Source: a virus | Strand: one strand, 5' to 3' | Length of the DNA stretch: 63,688 nt | IMG/VR virus record: IMGVR_UViG_3300027365_000013 | Span: 1 to 63,688 of that record | Shown here: one piece after another, positions 50,677 to 60,392 of the stretch | Layout of the letters: each line of letters begins with the position of its first letter | Position numbering within the stretch: position 1 is the stretch's first letter | Notes under the pieces: model-generated | Told to the model about the DNA's origin: nothing | Database searches by the model: none | Seen by the model: the letters and a program-made list of their open reading frames with translations, nothing else | Made by a program: the position numbers and the translations under genes

Positions 50677-51486
50677 TCATAAGAAGTCTTTGAAAATATT
50701 TTCAAACTCTTCGTCGGTTACCATCTTCAAATCATCGCGCACACCAATAGAAATATTGCTAAGACGATACAACTTAAAAATGTTAAGTGATGGGATCTCA
50801 TCAGTGTATATTGTCAGGGAGTGACCTACATTTCCACCAGATGATCCAATGATTGCATCATACCCTTTTTCTTTTAGACCTTTAGCCAGTCTTAGGATAA
50901 CGTCGGCGTAATGGTCTTTTCGTCGGTTTGCCTCTACAGAAGGAACGTTTGCTGCTACTCGAACATTGATCTTATACGTTTTATTCTTATTGTAAAGCTT
51001 GCTGTCTGTACTAATGCTTATTACTTTACCTTGGATCAACTCAGCATACTTCTCAAGATTCTTGTTACTAAGAGTCAAGTATACAAGATCATTTCTCAAC
51101 AACTCAGAAAGCTGTAGAGCTTTAAAAGGTGTTAAGTTTTCGATAAGAACAGTAGACCTATTATGAAGTTGGTGATATTTAATCTCGTCATTGTCTTTAA
51201 TGAAATTGATTAAATGAATAAACTGTCCCGCCATCAAACTTGAAAACGGTACCACCGCAGTTTGTTTTGTATCTTCAATGACACCATTCGAAATAAGTTC
51301 TTTAAGACCTTTAAGGGCAGGGCTTGATATATTATTAAGATCAATCTTATCATTGAAATCCGATAGGAGTGTCGCACGTTTACCTTCAAACAATACTTTA
51401 TATTCATTACTGTTCTCGTCGGTAAACCCATGACTCTTTACAAGTTCATGTGTTGCTGAATCAATTATTTCATCAAAAGTTTTCAT
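50677..51486 (-). CDS. Hypothetical protein
   Basis: 269 residues. Contains YADVILRLAKGLKEKGYDAIIGSS and strand-rich ends; no family recognised. A late-type promoter lies 91 bases upstream. Confidence 0.5.
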   Translation of the reverse strand: MKTFDEIIDSATHELVKSHGFTDENSNEYKVLFEGKRATLLSDFNDKIDLNNISSPALKGLKELISNGVIEDTKQTAVVPFSSLMAGQFIHLINFIKDNDEIKYHQLHNRSTVLIENLTPFKALQLSELLRNDLVYLTLSNKNLEKYAELIQGKVISISTDSKLYNKNKTYKINVRVAANVPSVEANRRKDHYADVILRLAKGLKEKGYDAIIGSSGGNVGHSLTIYTDEIPSLNIFKLYRLSNISIGVRDDLKMVTDEEFENIFKDFL

Positions 51487-51826
51487 TGATTGCCCTACAG
51501 TCTATAAAATTGAAATAATAAAGGAAGTAGTAATCGCGGGACAACTGAGTATCGGCTTCCAGATTAGGCACGGATATATTTATAGAATTATATTCTAATA
51601 ATGTGCCTTCAATTTTAACCCAGTCAGTTGCTTGTTGCTATCTAGTGTTAGTAGATTATATCACTTTTGTATAGTATAAATCTAAACCTGATAACAACCC
51701 TAATGTAAGATCTGGAACTTTCTATCCACAATTATCTACTCGGGATTTCTCCCTATTAGCGCTAACTGTTGACTACTATACAGGAATTTATCGAGTCCGT
51801 CAAGCCTTTCTTTCAAAAACTGTGTT
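51487..51826 (-). other. 340-base intergenic region with gene remnant and structured RNA
   Basis: No normal gene is seen. A minus-strand frame without ATG (reading DWVKIEGTLLEYNSINISV and, later, NFIDCRAINENF) fills 51490-51660 and looks like the end of a lost gene. The 51720-51800 part can fold: ACTCG/CGAGT enclosing GGGA/TCCC, TTAGCGCTAA and CTGT/ACAG stems. A late promoter sits at 51577-51584. Not assigned to any known RNA. Confidence 0.35.
51577..51584 (-). promoter_or_regulatory. T4-type late promoter TATAAATA
   Basis: Perfect minus-strand octamer upstream of the 269-residue gene, inside the intergenic region. Confidence 0.5.
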
Positions 51827-52333
51827 TCAAAGCTTACCTTTAAGTTTTAACATGTTTATACCATCATTAAACGCCTTATTATTTCTGACATGATGTGATG
51901 TGAACAAAATCATATTTTTATTTTTAGTTTTTTCAATAATCGAAAGACAATCATCGACGTTATGATATTCTTTATGGATTGGATACACTATAGCATTTTT
52001 ATTTACTACATACCAAAAGATTTCTTCATTCAACAATTCCATTTCCTTACTAAAATCTAAACATTCAATAAGTGCATCATCTGTAAAAACATCTATATGT
52101 AGGTCTATATACTCTTTCAGACTATCACTTTTATACATCAAAGTATCACTTTTATACATCAAAGTATCAATTAAATTCGACTTCGAAAATGGCTGTCTTT
52201 GATAATAACTATAATCACTAAACGTGTGAGAATGTATAGGCAGGTTACTAGTTGTAATACTGCTATTGAAACAGTCGTGAAGATCAATGCTACCAGTAGT
52301 GATATTAGTAGTGTTTTTGTCACCCGTATTCAT
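51827..52333 (-). CDS. Hypothetical protein with short repeat
   Basis: 168 residues. Thr/Ser-rich start, and a seven-residue tandem repeat (DTLMYKS, then DTLMYKSD). The corresponding DNA repeat suggests recent slippage. Function unknown. Confidence 0.5.
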   Translation of the reverse strand: MNTGDKNTTNITTGSIDLHDCFNSSITTSNLPIHSHTFSDYSYYQRQPFSKSNLIDTLMYKSDTLMYKSDSLKEYIDLHIDVFTDDALIECLDFSKEMELLNEEIFWYVVNKNAIVYPIHKEYHNVDDCLSIIEKTKNKNMILFTSHHVRNNKAFNDGINMLKLKGKL

Positions 52334-52382
52334 AATTCACCCTTTTTATAAAACTCTACCATCATATTATCATTTGTCAATA

Positions 52383-52409
52383 AAAAAGGACTCCACAGAG
52401 TCCTTTTTT
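52383..52409 (-). terminator. Rho-independent terminator
   Basis: AAAAAGGACTC/GAGTCCTTTTT with loop CACA and a T-run on the minus strand; ends the 52423-55405 unit. Confidence 0.8.
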
Positions 52410-52422
52410 ATATATGTACACG

Positions 52423-53055
52423 TTATTGCAGTTCATCAAAGCCTTGTGAGATTATGTTCCCATCAGGAAGCTTAACTTTCAGCGCTTCCCTTTTCTCGTC
52501 AACATCAATAACTTCACCTTTACGTCCATCATCAATTGTAACTTCATCACCAACGCTGTACTTACTTTCATTTAAAGAATCACTTTCTTTTGCTGATTCG
52601 TCTAAATCTATTTCAAATGTTTTGCTATTCCATTTGTAGTCACCCTTTGGGTTCAACCCACTTTGTTGCATCACGCGCATAACCGTTTTGATTTCTTCCA
52701 TGTCATCTGCCTGAAGAACCAGTGGGAAATCATATCCAGTTAATTGAATAGTAGCAGTGTAATTAAACACCACATCGTCACCAAGATCGTCACCACCAGA
52801 CTCTACTTCGGGCTCAGGCTCTGGTACAACATATTCATCGTCGTCACCCATATAATCGTCTTCTAGGCCATCGCGGGCGATTTCCATGTCTAATTCGCTA
52901 TCAATGTCGTAATCGTCCATATCAAGTCCTGAATCCATTCCCATATCTTCATCACCCGGAAGCTCTTCTTCATAACGATCTTCTTCAATAGGTTCTTGAA
53001 CCTCATCACTGTTCTCGACGCTTTCAAGAAGCTCTCTGTATTTTTTCATACTCAT
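52423..53055 (-). CDS. Acidic protein with KOW-like C-terminus
   Basis: 210 residues. The leader MSMKKYRELLESVE has LLE and VE, possible prohead protease sites. The middle is very acidic (DSGLDMDDYDIDSELDME), and the end SVGDEVTIDDGRKGEVIDVD looks like a KOW/SH3-like strand pair. Scaffold or internal head protein is a reasonable guess. Confidence 0.45.
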   Translation of the reverse strand: MSMKKYRELLESVENSDEVQEPIEEDRYEEELPGDEDMGMDSGLDMDDYDIDSELDMEIARDGLEDDYMGDDDEYVVPEPEPEVESGGDDLGDDVVFNYTATIQLTGYDFPLVLQADDMEEIKTVMRVMQQSGLNPKGDYKWNSKTFEIDLDESAKESDSLNESKYSVGDEVTIDDGRKGEVIDVDEKREALKVKLPDGNIISQGFDELQ

Positions 53056-53061
53056 TTTAAA

Positions 53062-54408
53062 TTATCTCCATTTTCGTTCGGCATCTTCTAGTAAATTGTA
53101 TAGTACTTCATTGTATTTATCGATTTGGTTTCTTAATTGCCTTTCCTTACTATATAGAAGATTTAGATTCGAAAAAACTCCTTTAGTAAGATTAAAATAA
53201 CCCTCATCCACATCGATATACTTCATATCATCGTATTTGAAATAGTCAGAACCCGGCTCATCCTCTTTAATCTTAATTCCTTCGCTTTGCAATTGTTGTA
53301 TAGCAATATAAAATATTGTCTGTCTATCTTTATCGGATTCATATTCAAAACGATAAACATATAATTCGTCATCATCAGTAGTCGGTTTTGTTTCAAAATG
53401 AATATATGCATAGATATACTTCATATCATGATCTAGAAGGTAATCCTTATCATAAAGTATAAAGGAGTTAGCGCCGTTGTAATAAATTAGATAGTCCTTT
53501 TCTTTTTGAGGGATTTTTTTAGGCAGTAGTGATTGATAATCCACTTTACCACTTAACCCATCAACAATATCCTGTACACGTTCTTTGCTAATTTCACCCT
53601 TTCGAATCAAATTACTGTATATTCCTGCTGCTAAGAAATTTCTTACTTCTTTTTCCCATACTTTAACTGCATTATTCAATCCAGATGGTGTGAATCCACC
53701 AGATTCTTTCTCAGGATAAAGCTCAGTGTATATCTTTTGCATTATAGGGCCTATCCCTTTCCCCTTGTACTCTTCTGCTACTGAGATTAAAACAGCGCCC
53801 CATTCATCCTGTCCTACGGCAACAATCATACCCTCTTCATTAAAGGCGGCGATGTCACCTCTATCGCTCGTATCTTGTCGTATTTGTATATATTCACCAT
53901 CGATGTTAATGCGCTTCAGGAATTTATCAAATTCTTCTAATCTTGATTTAATGAAAATCTGTTCATATTGATTTTTAATATATTTCACAGGCTGTAATTC
54001 AAGGTCATGGTAATCCGCATTTAATAACATTGAGGCGTCTTTCTTACTGATGGTCATAGGATCGTAATACAGTACACCATCATTGGAAAATGCATACACA
54101 GTGTCAGATTCGTTTGCATCTTTAACAACACCTATAAATTCTCTATCGTTCTTTTCATTAGTATAAACTTCATACTTGGTGCTTCCCAGAATCATTGCAC
54201 CACCTTGGCGTTTAAGATTCATAGAGTAGTTTCTGTTCATGGAAGCAATGTCCATATTATAAGAATCATCTGGGTGGGACTTGTGAGCGGGGTTTCGGTG
54301 TGATAAGTATTCATTTCGTGTCATTAATGCAGGCTGAAGCTTATTTTTATCATAATCATACGTCGCTTCAGTAAGAATATTTTCTATGAGATTTAAATAC
54401 TTTTTCAT
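53062..54408 (-). CDS. Internal-protein-like protein with GNAT motif
   Basis: 448 residues. The leader MKKYLNLIENILTEA has the length and LxE sites of T4 capsid-targeting sequences. The middle VLISVAEEYKGKGIGPIMQ is the acetyl-CoA-binding motif of GNAT enzymes. Upstream SHRNPAHKSHPDDSYN is polar. Coupled (ATGA) to a 41-residue gene. Confidence 0.5.
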   Translation of the reverse strand: MKKYLNLIENILTEATYDYDKNKLQPALMTRNEYLSHRNPAHKSHPDDSYNMDIASMNRNYSMNLKRQGGAMILGSTKYEVYTNEKNDREFIGVVKDANESDTVYAFSNDGVLYYDPMTISKKDASMLLNADYHDLELQPVKYIKNQYEQIFIKSRLEEFDKFLKRINIDGEYIQIRQDTSDRGDIAAFNEEGMIVAVGQDEWGAVLISVAEEYKGKGIGPIMQKIYTELYPEKESGGFTPSGLNNAVKVWEKEVRNFLAAGIYSNLIRKGEISKERVQDIVDGLSGKVDYQSLLPKKIPQKEKDYLIYYNGANSFILYDKDYLLDHDMKYIYAYIHFETKPTTDDDELYVYRFEYESDKDRQTIFYIAIQQLQSEGIKIKEDEPGSDYFKYDDMKYIDVDEGYFNLTKGVFSNLNLLYSKERQLRNQIDKYNEVLYNLLEDAERKWR

Positions 54409-54530
54409 TTTCTATACACACCTTTGTATTTCGGATGTTTCATGATTTGCTCAACCATTTTATTATTTGAACCAGAAATCTCTATGGTTTCGTCAGCAAT
54501 CATAATGCCCTCAATATCCTTAATCTTCAT
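54405..54530 (-). CDS. Short protein (41 aa)
   Basis: 41 residues, MKIKDIEGIMIADETIEISG then a basic end. ATGA overlap with the GNAT-motif gene. Short but spacing and frame support it. Confidence 0.4.
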   Translation of the reverse strand: MKIKDIEGIMIADETIEISGSNNKMVEQIMKHPKYKGVYRK

Positions 54531-54535
54531 TTTAT

Positions 54536-55099
54536 TCACCTATTGAAATAATTCATATCTATAACACTATCTTGTGCTTCGTATAGATGCCCCTTTAATA
54601 TCTCACCAAAGCTTATTGATTTCATTTTTCCAGTCTTAAGGGCATTGATTTTTGCATCATCGTGTACAGTAGCATGATGGCCATTAATACCATCCTCAAT
54701 GACTGATGATATGAAATTTTCAATCCTATTCATTGAATTAGGCGTAAAGTCCCAAACCTGAATACTGTAAAAGTTCTTACGTATACGAACACGAACCCAC
54801 CCATCTTTTAGTAAAGAGGTCATGAGATTGTCACGAGCCGAACCTTCTTGTCCAAGCCGTTCACCGTATTCGTCATAAAGAGAGTTGATATCTTCTGAGT
54901 TCCATCCAAACACTTCAGGATTCTGTATCACATCATTGATGTGATAGCTCCCTGCTTTGACAACCCGAATGTCTCCTTTAGGCGAAATCCAAAATGCGCC
55001 GTGAGAGAGTTTAGGCTTTTTGGATTTCTTAGCCTTACGCTCGGCGTACTCTTCAGCCTTTTTTATAATATCCTGAATTTTCTTAATATCGTCTGCCAT
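54536..55099 (-). CDS. Hypothetical protein
   Basis: 187 residues. Basic N-terminal helix (AEEYAERKAKKSKK), then SHGAFWISPKGDIRVVKAG and later WVRVRIRKNFYSIQVW. The family is seen in other phages as an uncharacterised protein; no function known to me. Confidence 0.5.
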   Translation of the reverse strand: MADDIKKIQDIIKKAEEYAERKAKKSKKPKLSHGAFWISPKGDIRVVKAGSYHINDVIQNPEVFGWNSEDINSLYDEYGERLGQEGSARDNLMTSLLKDGWVRVRIRKNFYSIQVWDFTPNSMNRIENFISSVIEDGINGHHATVHDDAKINALKTGKMKSISFGEILKGHLYEAQDSVIDMNYFNR

Positions 55100-55105
55100 T
55101 AATCA

Positions 55106-55405
55106 TTACATCCCTAAATCTTTCTTGGCGAGATTCGTAGCAGTTCCATACAAAACATCTTCCCAATCATCACCGTAACGTTTTTTGAAATAGTCGGCTT
55201 TCTTCTTCAACTCTAAAACATACTCTTCACGCTTATCTTCGAGTTCTTTAGTCATCTCGGTTTCTTCAAGATCTTCCTCAGACTCGTATAATTCCAACGA
55301 TTCTACCATATTCACATACTCTTTTAAAGTATCTTGTGTATCACCAAGTCCAGAAGATATGTTATTGATCATTTTAACCATACCAACAAAATTATTATCA
55401 CTCAT
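55106..55405 (-). CDS. Small helical acidic protein
   Basis: 99 residues, coiled-coil-like acidic region (LYESEEDLEETEMTKELEDK). First gene of the 52.4-55.4 kb unit; a near-consensus late promoter CATAAATA lies 35 bases upstream. Function unknown. Confidence 0.5.
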   Translation of the reverse strand: MSDNNFVGMVKMINNISSGLGDTQDTLKEYVNMVESLELYESEEDLEETEMTKELEDKREEYVLELKKKADYFKKRYGDDWEDVLYGTATNLAKKDLGM

Positions 55406-55429
55406 AAGACTACCTCCATTTTATTTTAG

Positions 55430-55459
55430 TTGAAGTCCATACCCTATTTATGTTATAAT
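55430..55459 (+). promoter_or_regulatory. Sigma70-like promoter
   Basis: TTGAAG, 18 bases, TATAAT, 33 bases before the membrane-protein gene. Confidence 0.5.
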
Positions 55460-55491
55460 TTATTAAACAACTCGAACAGTGGAGATAATTT

Positions 55492-55797
55492 ATGGATTTT
55501 GACGATATTGAAGACAGCCCACTCATTGGAATCGTGAACATTATTGGTCTCATTCTCGGACTTGGCACTGGAATACTTTATTTTATTGTGGCACTGCTTG
55601 ATCCAAACATCTCATTCTGGCTGGCAGTTGTTTATTTCTGCATCATGTTCCTTGGTGTATGGATTTTGGTATGGATTGCCGTAGTAGCTTGTATTATTTT
55701 TGCAATGTTTATCATTGCATACGTAGGAGTATGGCTTTTCTTCGCTGCGGTCTTTGCTGTGATCCTTGCATTCGACATTCTCATGACCTTATTTTAG
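55492..55797 (+). CDS. Small polytopic membrane protein
   Basis: 101 residues with three hydrophobic segments (about 14-34, 38-62, 64-100) and an acidic N-terminus (MDFDDIEDSPLIG). Role unknown; phage membrane proteins of this type include holins and exclusion proteins. Confidence 0.55.
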   Translation: MDFDDIEDSPLIGIVNIIGLILGLGTGILYFIVALLDPNISFWLAVVYFCIMFLGVWILVWIAVVACIIFAMFIIAYVGVWLFFAAVFAVILAFDILMTLF

Positions 55798-55812
55798 TAA
55801 TTAAACCATAAA

Positions 55813-55820
55813 TATAAATA
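55813..55820 (+). promoter_or_regulatory. T4-type late promoter TATAAATA
   Basis: Perfect plus-strand octamer 31 bases before the repeat-containing protein. Confidence 0.6.
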
Positions 55821-55850
55821 CTAATATACAAAAATTTAGGAGTTATATTT

Positions 55851-57257
55851 ATGAGTAAAAAATTCAATAGTGGTTCGGATATGTATAAGAGTCATCGAGA
55901 CATGATCGCTAAAATCATGAACGAGTCTAATGACTTTGATTTGGATGATATGGTAGATGATAAAAGATATTGGGTTGAATATGAAGACAGTGATGACATG
56001 TGGCATGTGTTCTACGATGATGGGAATAACGCAAAATCTGTTGCAAGTTTCGTTGATAAAGATGAAGCTGAACAATACGTAAATGGTCTAAATGATGAAG
56101 ATACGGTAGTGGAGGATTTGAAAGATTACAAAGATGATTATAGTGACCTAGATGAGTCGGCTGATCGTCTTGAAAAAATTAAAAAAGATCCGAGGTCTAT
56201 AAAAAATATAAAAAATCCATCAGAGGAAGAACAACTTGCCGCAGTAAAAGGGCACTATCGTTCAATCTATTCAATAGATAACCCAAACGAAAAGGTCCAA
56301 CTTGCTTCTATCTATGCATCACCAATTTCAATCAAATACATAAAAAACCCAACAGACAAAGTAAAACGTATCGCTAATGCTGCATTAAACAAGGGATATG
56401 AGTATGAATCAATTCCTGACAATGTTGACCTAGATGAGTCGGCTGATCGTCTTGAAAAAATTAAAAAAGATCCGAGGTCTATAAAAAATATAAAAAATCC
56501 ATCAGAGGAAGAACAACTTGCCGCAGTAAAAGGGCACTATCGTTCAATCTATTCAATAGATAACCCAAACGAAAAGGTCCAACTTGCTTCTATCTATGCA
56601 TCACCAATTTCAATCAAATACATAAAAAACCCAACAGACAAAGTAAAACGTATCGCTAATGCTGCATTAAACAAGGGATATGAGTATGAATCAATTCCTG
56701 ACAATGTTGACCTAGATGAGTCGGCTGATCATCCCGAAGACTGCCGTTGTAAGATGTGCAAACCTTCTATATATGAAGGGGGAGAACGAGGTAAGTCCCA
56801 AGACGAATTCAAATTATATACAGACTACGAAACAAAAGCGCAAAAAGAAATTGAGAATGAATCAGACCTTGCTCTTGAAGTTGCAGAAGAAAATGGAATG
56901 ATCTTCGACAATGTGTCTCACATGAGCTGGTTTGTACAGGCAGTGGCTGATCGTCTAAAAGAAGAAGATAAATTAGACGAAAAAGACATGAACATGGGGC
57001 ATATTGATACAAAATATGAGCTTAAAAAACATGTCGCAAATAATTTCGATCATTACAAAGACAATATTATGCGTCTTTACCCACAAGATCAATTACGAAC
57101 AAAGAATGTATTTTTAAAATTCCTCAAAGATCAAAATATCGATATGGAAGAAGTAAAAGATCTTTCCGACACACTTGCTAAGAAAATCAGAGAAGTTGGT
57201 GACGCATATGATGAAATGGCACAATTCTTAGACATTGTGTTACGTGTTTCACAGTAA
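55851..57257 (+). CDS. Repeat protein with exact 94-residue duplication
   Basis: 468 residues. After an acidic N-terminus, a 94-residue unit is present twice without a single difference. Each unit contains three 22-residue helical repeats of the kind RSIKNIKNPSEEEQLAAV (DUF4116-like). A Cys-rich stretch DCRCKMCKPSIYEGG follows, and the C-terminus is helical. Probably a late structural or packaged protein given the promoter. Copy number may differ between isolates. Confidence 0.6.
   Translation: MSKKFNSGSDMYKSHRDMIAKIMNESNDFDLDDMVDDKRYWVEYEDSDDMWHVFYDDGNNAKSVASFVDKDEAEQYVNGLNDEDTVVEDLKDYKDDYSDLDESADRLEKIKKDPRSIKNIKNPSEEEQLAAVKGHYRSIYSIDNPNEKVQLASIYASPISIKYIKNPTDKVKRIANAALNKGYEYESIPDNVDLDESADRLEKIKKDPRSIKNIKNPSEEEQLAAVKGHYRSIYSIDNPNEKVQLASIYASPISIKYIKNPTDKVKRIANAALNKGYEYESIPDNVDLDESADHPEDCRCKMCKPSIYEGGERGKSQDEFKLYTDYETKAQKEIENESDLALEVAEENGMIFDNVSHMSWFVQAVADRLKEEDKLDEKDMNMGHIDTKYELKKHVANNFDHYKDNIMRLYPQDQLRTKNVFLKFLKDQNIDMEEVKDLSDTLAKKIREVGDAYDEMAQFLDIVLRVSQ
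56145..56708 (+). repeat. Perfect 282-bp tandem duplication
   Basis: Unit one is 56145-56426 and unit two 56427-56708, identical base for base, followed by the first 22 bases of a third copy. The absence of synonymous changes indicates a very recent event, or an assembly artefact. Confidence 0.9.
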
Positions 57258-57260
57258 GTA

Positions 57261-57289
57261 AAAAGGGAACCGATGGTTCCCTTTTTTTA
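57261..57289. terminator. Bidirectional terminator
   Basis: AAAGGGAACC/GGTTCCCTTT with loop GAT; seven T on the plus side. Between the convergent repeat-protein and uvsX-C genes. Confidence 0.8.
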
Positions 57290-57841
57290 TTATTTGTCAT
57301 CATTGTTAACAGGATCGAGCCCGAGTTTTTCACGCTCTTCTTCTAGACTCATAGAATTTGATAACAGTTTATATTTATCATAATCCCATTCATCAATGAT
57401 TTTTTCAAATAAATCCGCACTATAGTCTTTACGAAACTCAGTATGCTCAACACCGTCGTTGTCTACATACTTGTATTTGTTTCCGACCTTTTCCAAGACC
57501 CCTAGATCCAATAGGTAATCAAAGAGCCCAGAGTAACGATCTAGACCACTATCGAAGCGTATATGGATTTTACAAGTTTCATATGCTCTACCATACCGTG
57601 ATTTCATGATTTTAATCGCAGATTTAATACCGTGAACATCGGATGTTTTCTTACCATCTTCATCTTCTTTGAGTTTAAGTTTTTGACTAGCAACTACAAT
57701 TGAAGATGCAAAGATGAATCCCGAATTATGAGATATTACACCACCATCAAGAATATAATTTCCAGTATCTTCTACTTGGATATCGTATACGGGTTTAATA
57801 TCTCTATTTTTTGTTACACTTTTTATTTTTATAGTTTTCAT
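57290..57841 (-). CDS. uvsX: UvsX C-terminal part fused to C-terminal split-intein half
   Basis: 183 residues from MKTIKIKSVTKN (GGAG upstream). Residues 1-39 are the intein half ending GGVISHN; the extein begins SGFIFASSIVVASQ, continues RYGRAYETCKIHIRFDSGLD and YSGLFDYLLDLGV, all T4 UvsX-like, and ends acidic. Joined to the N part (223 residues) it gives a 367-residue recombinase. The two gene pieces are 2.5 kb apart. Confidence 0.9.
   Translation of the reverse strand: MKTIKIKSVTKNRDIKPVYDIQVEDTGNYILDGGVISHNSGFIFASSIVVASQKLKLKEDEDGKKTSDVHGIKSAIKIMKSRYGRAYETCKIHIRFDSGLDRYSGLFDYLLDLGVLEKVGNKYKYVDNDGVEHTEFRKDYSADLFEKIIDEWDYDKYKLLSNSMSLEEEREKLGLDPVNNDDK
57725..57841 (-). other. C-terminal split-intein half in uvsX (39 aa)
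   Basis: Block F VYDIQVEDTGNYI and block G DGGVISHN before extein Ser; partner of the 95-residue half at 60396-60680. Confidence 0.85.
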
Positions 57842-57990
57842 AATATTCTCCAATAATACTTAATAACTCTACTATAACATCATTTCTCTTTTTGTAAATC
57901 TTGCCATTCAACCTATATGATCTATTAGTTAGATACCAAACGTATACAACTTGGTATCCTCTATTATACGCAGATATACAGTTAAATAAT
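57804..57990 (-). pseudogene. C-terminal remnant of a homing endonuclease
   Basis: A minus-strand frame without start codon reads SAYNRGYQVVYVWYLTNRS, then RNDVIVELLSIIGEYY before a stop overlapping the intein half. The phrase YNRGYxVxxVW followed by a terminal helix is the C-terminus of Vsr-like (EDxHD) homing endonucleases associated with fractured intein genes. The corresponding N-terminal remnant lies beyond the transposon. Confidence 0.6.
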
Positions 57991-58021
57991 TTATGTATAT
58001 TTATTACATAGATTATTCTTT

Positions 58022-59371
58022 TTACTTCTTTCGTTTGTTCTTACGAACAACTACTTGAACCAAGGGACTGTAAACTCCTTGGACTTCATCGTCTACTGGA
58101 TTCCAGTAAAATCCCGAAGTGCGATTTATACCTTTAACTATGTAATACCTAAGTGCTGGTAATCCATCAACTAGATGATTACTAGCGGCATTAACATCTG
58201 CATTAGCAGTATGCCCACAACAACGACATTTGAATATTTCTTTGTCTTTATTTGAGCGGTTAAGGCAATGGACAAATCCACAAGAATTACATCTTTGGCT
58301 TCTATAAGCAGATGATTGCTCAACTAACTGGACACCAGCCAGTAAAGCCATATCTTCTAGTTTATCACGTATCAATGTGTTTGTGAATCCGTTTAAAAAT
58401 TTGCTTCTCTTTTGTTTATGAAATATATTTTTTATTTCTTCTAAACGGATTTCGCTTATATCACTTAAATCTAACTGGTTTATTGTCCAGTTAATGAAAT
58501 TCTTTCTGTGTTCTACCGTTCTATTAAAGGACTTACTACCTTTCTTTTTAGTAGAAAGAGCTGTTAAAATATCCTTAAAATCTATACCATGTGCGTTGTT
58601 ACTTGATTGATATACATTGTTATTTCTATCAACTAAGGTAAGTAGTTTGTTTATACCCTGATCTATGGCTACCGTTTTGCCTACTTCTTTGATATTAGGA
58701 ATCGCTACTTTAAAACGCACTGAAATATAGTTTTCCGTTAGCAAGAACGATTTTAGTCTTTCTTCTTTCTTACTGTCCAAGTAATTATATCGCTTGTGTT
58801 TTTTCGATAGAATGAATAATTTATTCTTAGGTAAGTATCTTTTCTTATAGGTTGCATCGAATAATGAACCAAACATAAACAATAAATCAAACTCTTTTGT
58901 ATCAACCGATTCGGTCATTGATACTAAAATTGTTCCTAGCTCTGCTCCTACTTGTTTATTGATCTTGGGCTTTTTTATGAATCTGTTTTTGTATAACCAG
59001 CTATTAATAATTGCTTCTCGTGTAGTATTGCCTTTTTCTCGTGCTTTCTCTAAGGCATAACACTTCTTTTCGTATTTCTTGAGAAGCGATTTGATCATAC
59101 CGTTTGCTTGTGTGACAGCACATTTGATAGCCCGCCCAGATAGAACCAAGTCATCTGTCTTTAGTTGGTTTGTAAACGGATAGAACTTTTGTGCTTTATA
59201 CGCTGATTTGTTTTGTGTGCCTGTATTTAAGTTATGTTCCGCCCAATAGAAGTCAATAGCTCGTTTAAGTACAATACGATAGTCCCTCAAAAATATATTA
59301 AGGTGTTTTAGTTTACCAGTATTATTATCTGAGAGATAATGCTTAGTTGACTTAATTATTGTACCAGCCAT
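58022..59371 (-). mobile_element. tnpB: TnpB of an IS607-family element
   Basis: 449 residues. The RuvC-like site is intact: Asp in VAIDQGINK, Glu in IRLEEIKNIF and the last Asp in TANADVNAASNHL, with a zinc finger CNSCGF...CRCCGH. TnpB is an RNA-guided nuclease that cuts the empty donor site next to a short motif, using RNA from the element's right end. It follows tnpA by two bases. The guide RNA should come from the 3' end and the 170 bases beyond, but its boundary cannot be placed. Confidence 0.9.
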
Positions 59372-59373
59372 AT

Positions 59374-59973
59374 CTATTCTTCTTTATGTATTTCCTTAAT
59401 GATAACTTCTGTTTTGCGTTTGGACTTCCGACTACCGTATAGTTTGGCACAGAATGAAGTAACAACAGACACTAAATCATTTACCAAATCATCTCTATCT
59501 GTTGTTGATTCATTTGCCACTATAATATTAATATTTTTCGATTTACATAACATTTCCAAGTAATGATAACCAAATCGAGTCAATCTATCTTTGTGTTCAA
59601 TAAGTAGAGTACAATCCTTATGATTTTCCAATAATGTGTTGAGTACTTTGCGGTTGTCGTTCATACCACTGGCTACTTCTTTGTATGTATGTTTAACCAC
59701 ATAGCCATTATTAGTTGCAAAATTGGTCATTCGGTCAACTTGCCTGTCGAGGTCGTCCCTTTGTTTACTTGAAGATACGCGACAATATATGATATAGTCA
59801 TTAGTAGAAACATTATCAGTAGGTGTGTCTTCTTCGACTTGGACTAGGATAGTGCCAGTTGGCAAGACTTTAGTATTTGGGATTAATCCTTTTTTATGTA
59901 AGCGAAATGCACCATGATACGAATATCCATTGTCTTTAGCCCATTGTGATAATTTTATATATTTTTTATTCAT
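59374..59973 (-). mobile_element. tnpA: IS607-type serine recombinase TnpA
   Basis: 199 residues. N-terminal MerR-like helix-turn-helix (LSQWAKDNGYSYHGAFRLHK), then the small serine recombinase domain YCRVSSSKQRDDLDRQVDRM with the catalytic Ser, and LLIEHKDRLTRFGYHYLE. IS607 enzymes move DNA via a dinucleotide core and leave no target duplication, so the ends cannot be defined by repeats here. Confidence 0.88.
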
Positions 59974-60012
59974 GTATATATTTAGTCTAGATACAAAAAA
60001 AGTATCAAAAAA

Positions 60013-60339
60013 TCAATAAAAGTTAAAATTTTTAAACACTAGTTGACAACACTTCTCAGTACATATATTTTTATATGTCAATAAGGAATTCTTTTTTCGC
60101 ATATCTGAGTCGCATACGATACACTTAACATATACCTGCTTTGATTTGCGCATTGCCGCTAAAGCATTTTCTTTTTTAACTTGATTACATAATTCCGAAC
60201 AAATATGTTTACCTGACGACAGGGACTGATTTTTAGGGAAAAAGCTCGAACATATAAAACATCTGACATTACCTTTGGAACGTTCAATGGCATCCTCTTC
60301 GGAATAACCTTTTTTAATCCAATATTTATAACCATACAT
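60013..60339 (-). pseudogene. N-terminal part of a homing endonuclease, interrupted
   Basis: 108 residues from MYGYKYWIKKGYSEEDAIER, ribosome site AGAGGTGG. The start motif YWIKKGYSEEDA also appears in the terminase-linked nuclease (YYLSKGMSPEEA). Two Cys-rich finger-like segments (CFICSSFF...ICSELCNQ and CIVCDSDM...ICTEKCCQ) follow, and then the frame ends at the transposon border. No nuclease core remains. Confidence 0.6.
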
Positions 60340-60392
60340 AAAATTCCACCTCTTTAATCTATTTATCTTAATAAGAGGTGGAATCATGAACG

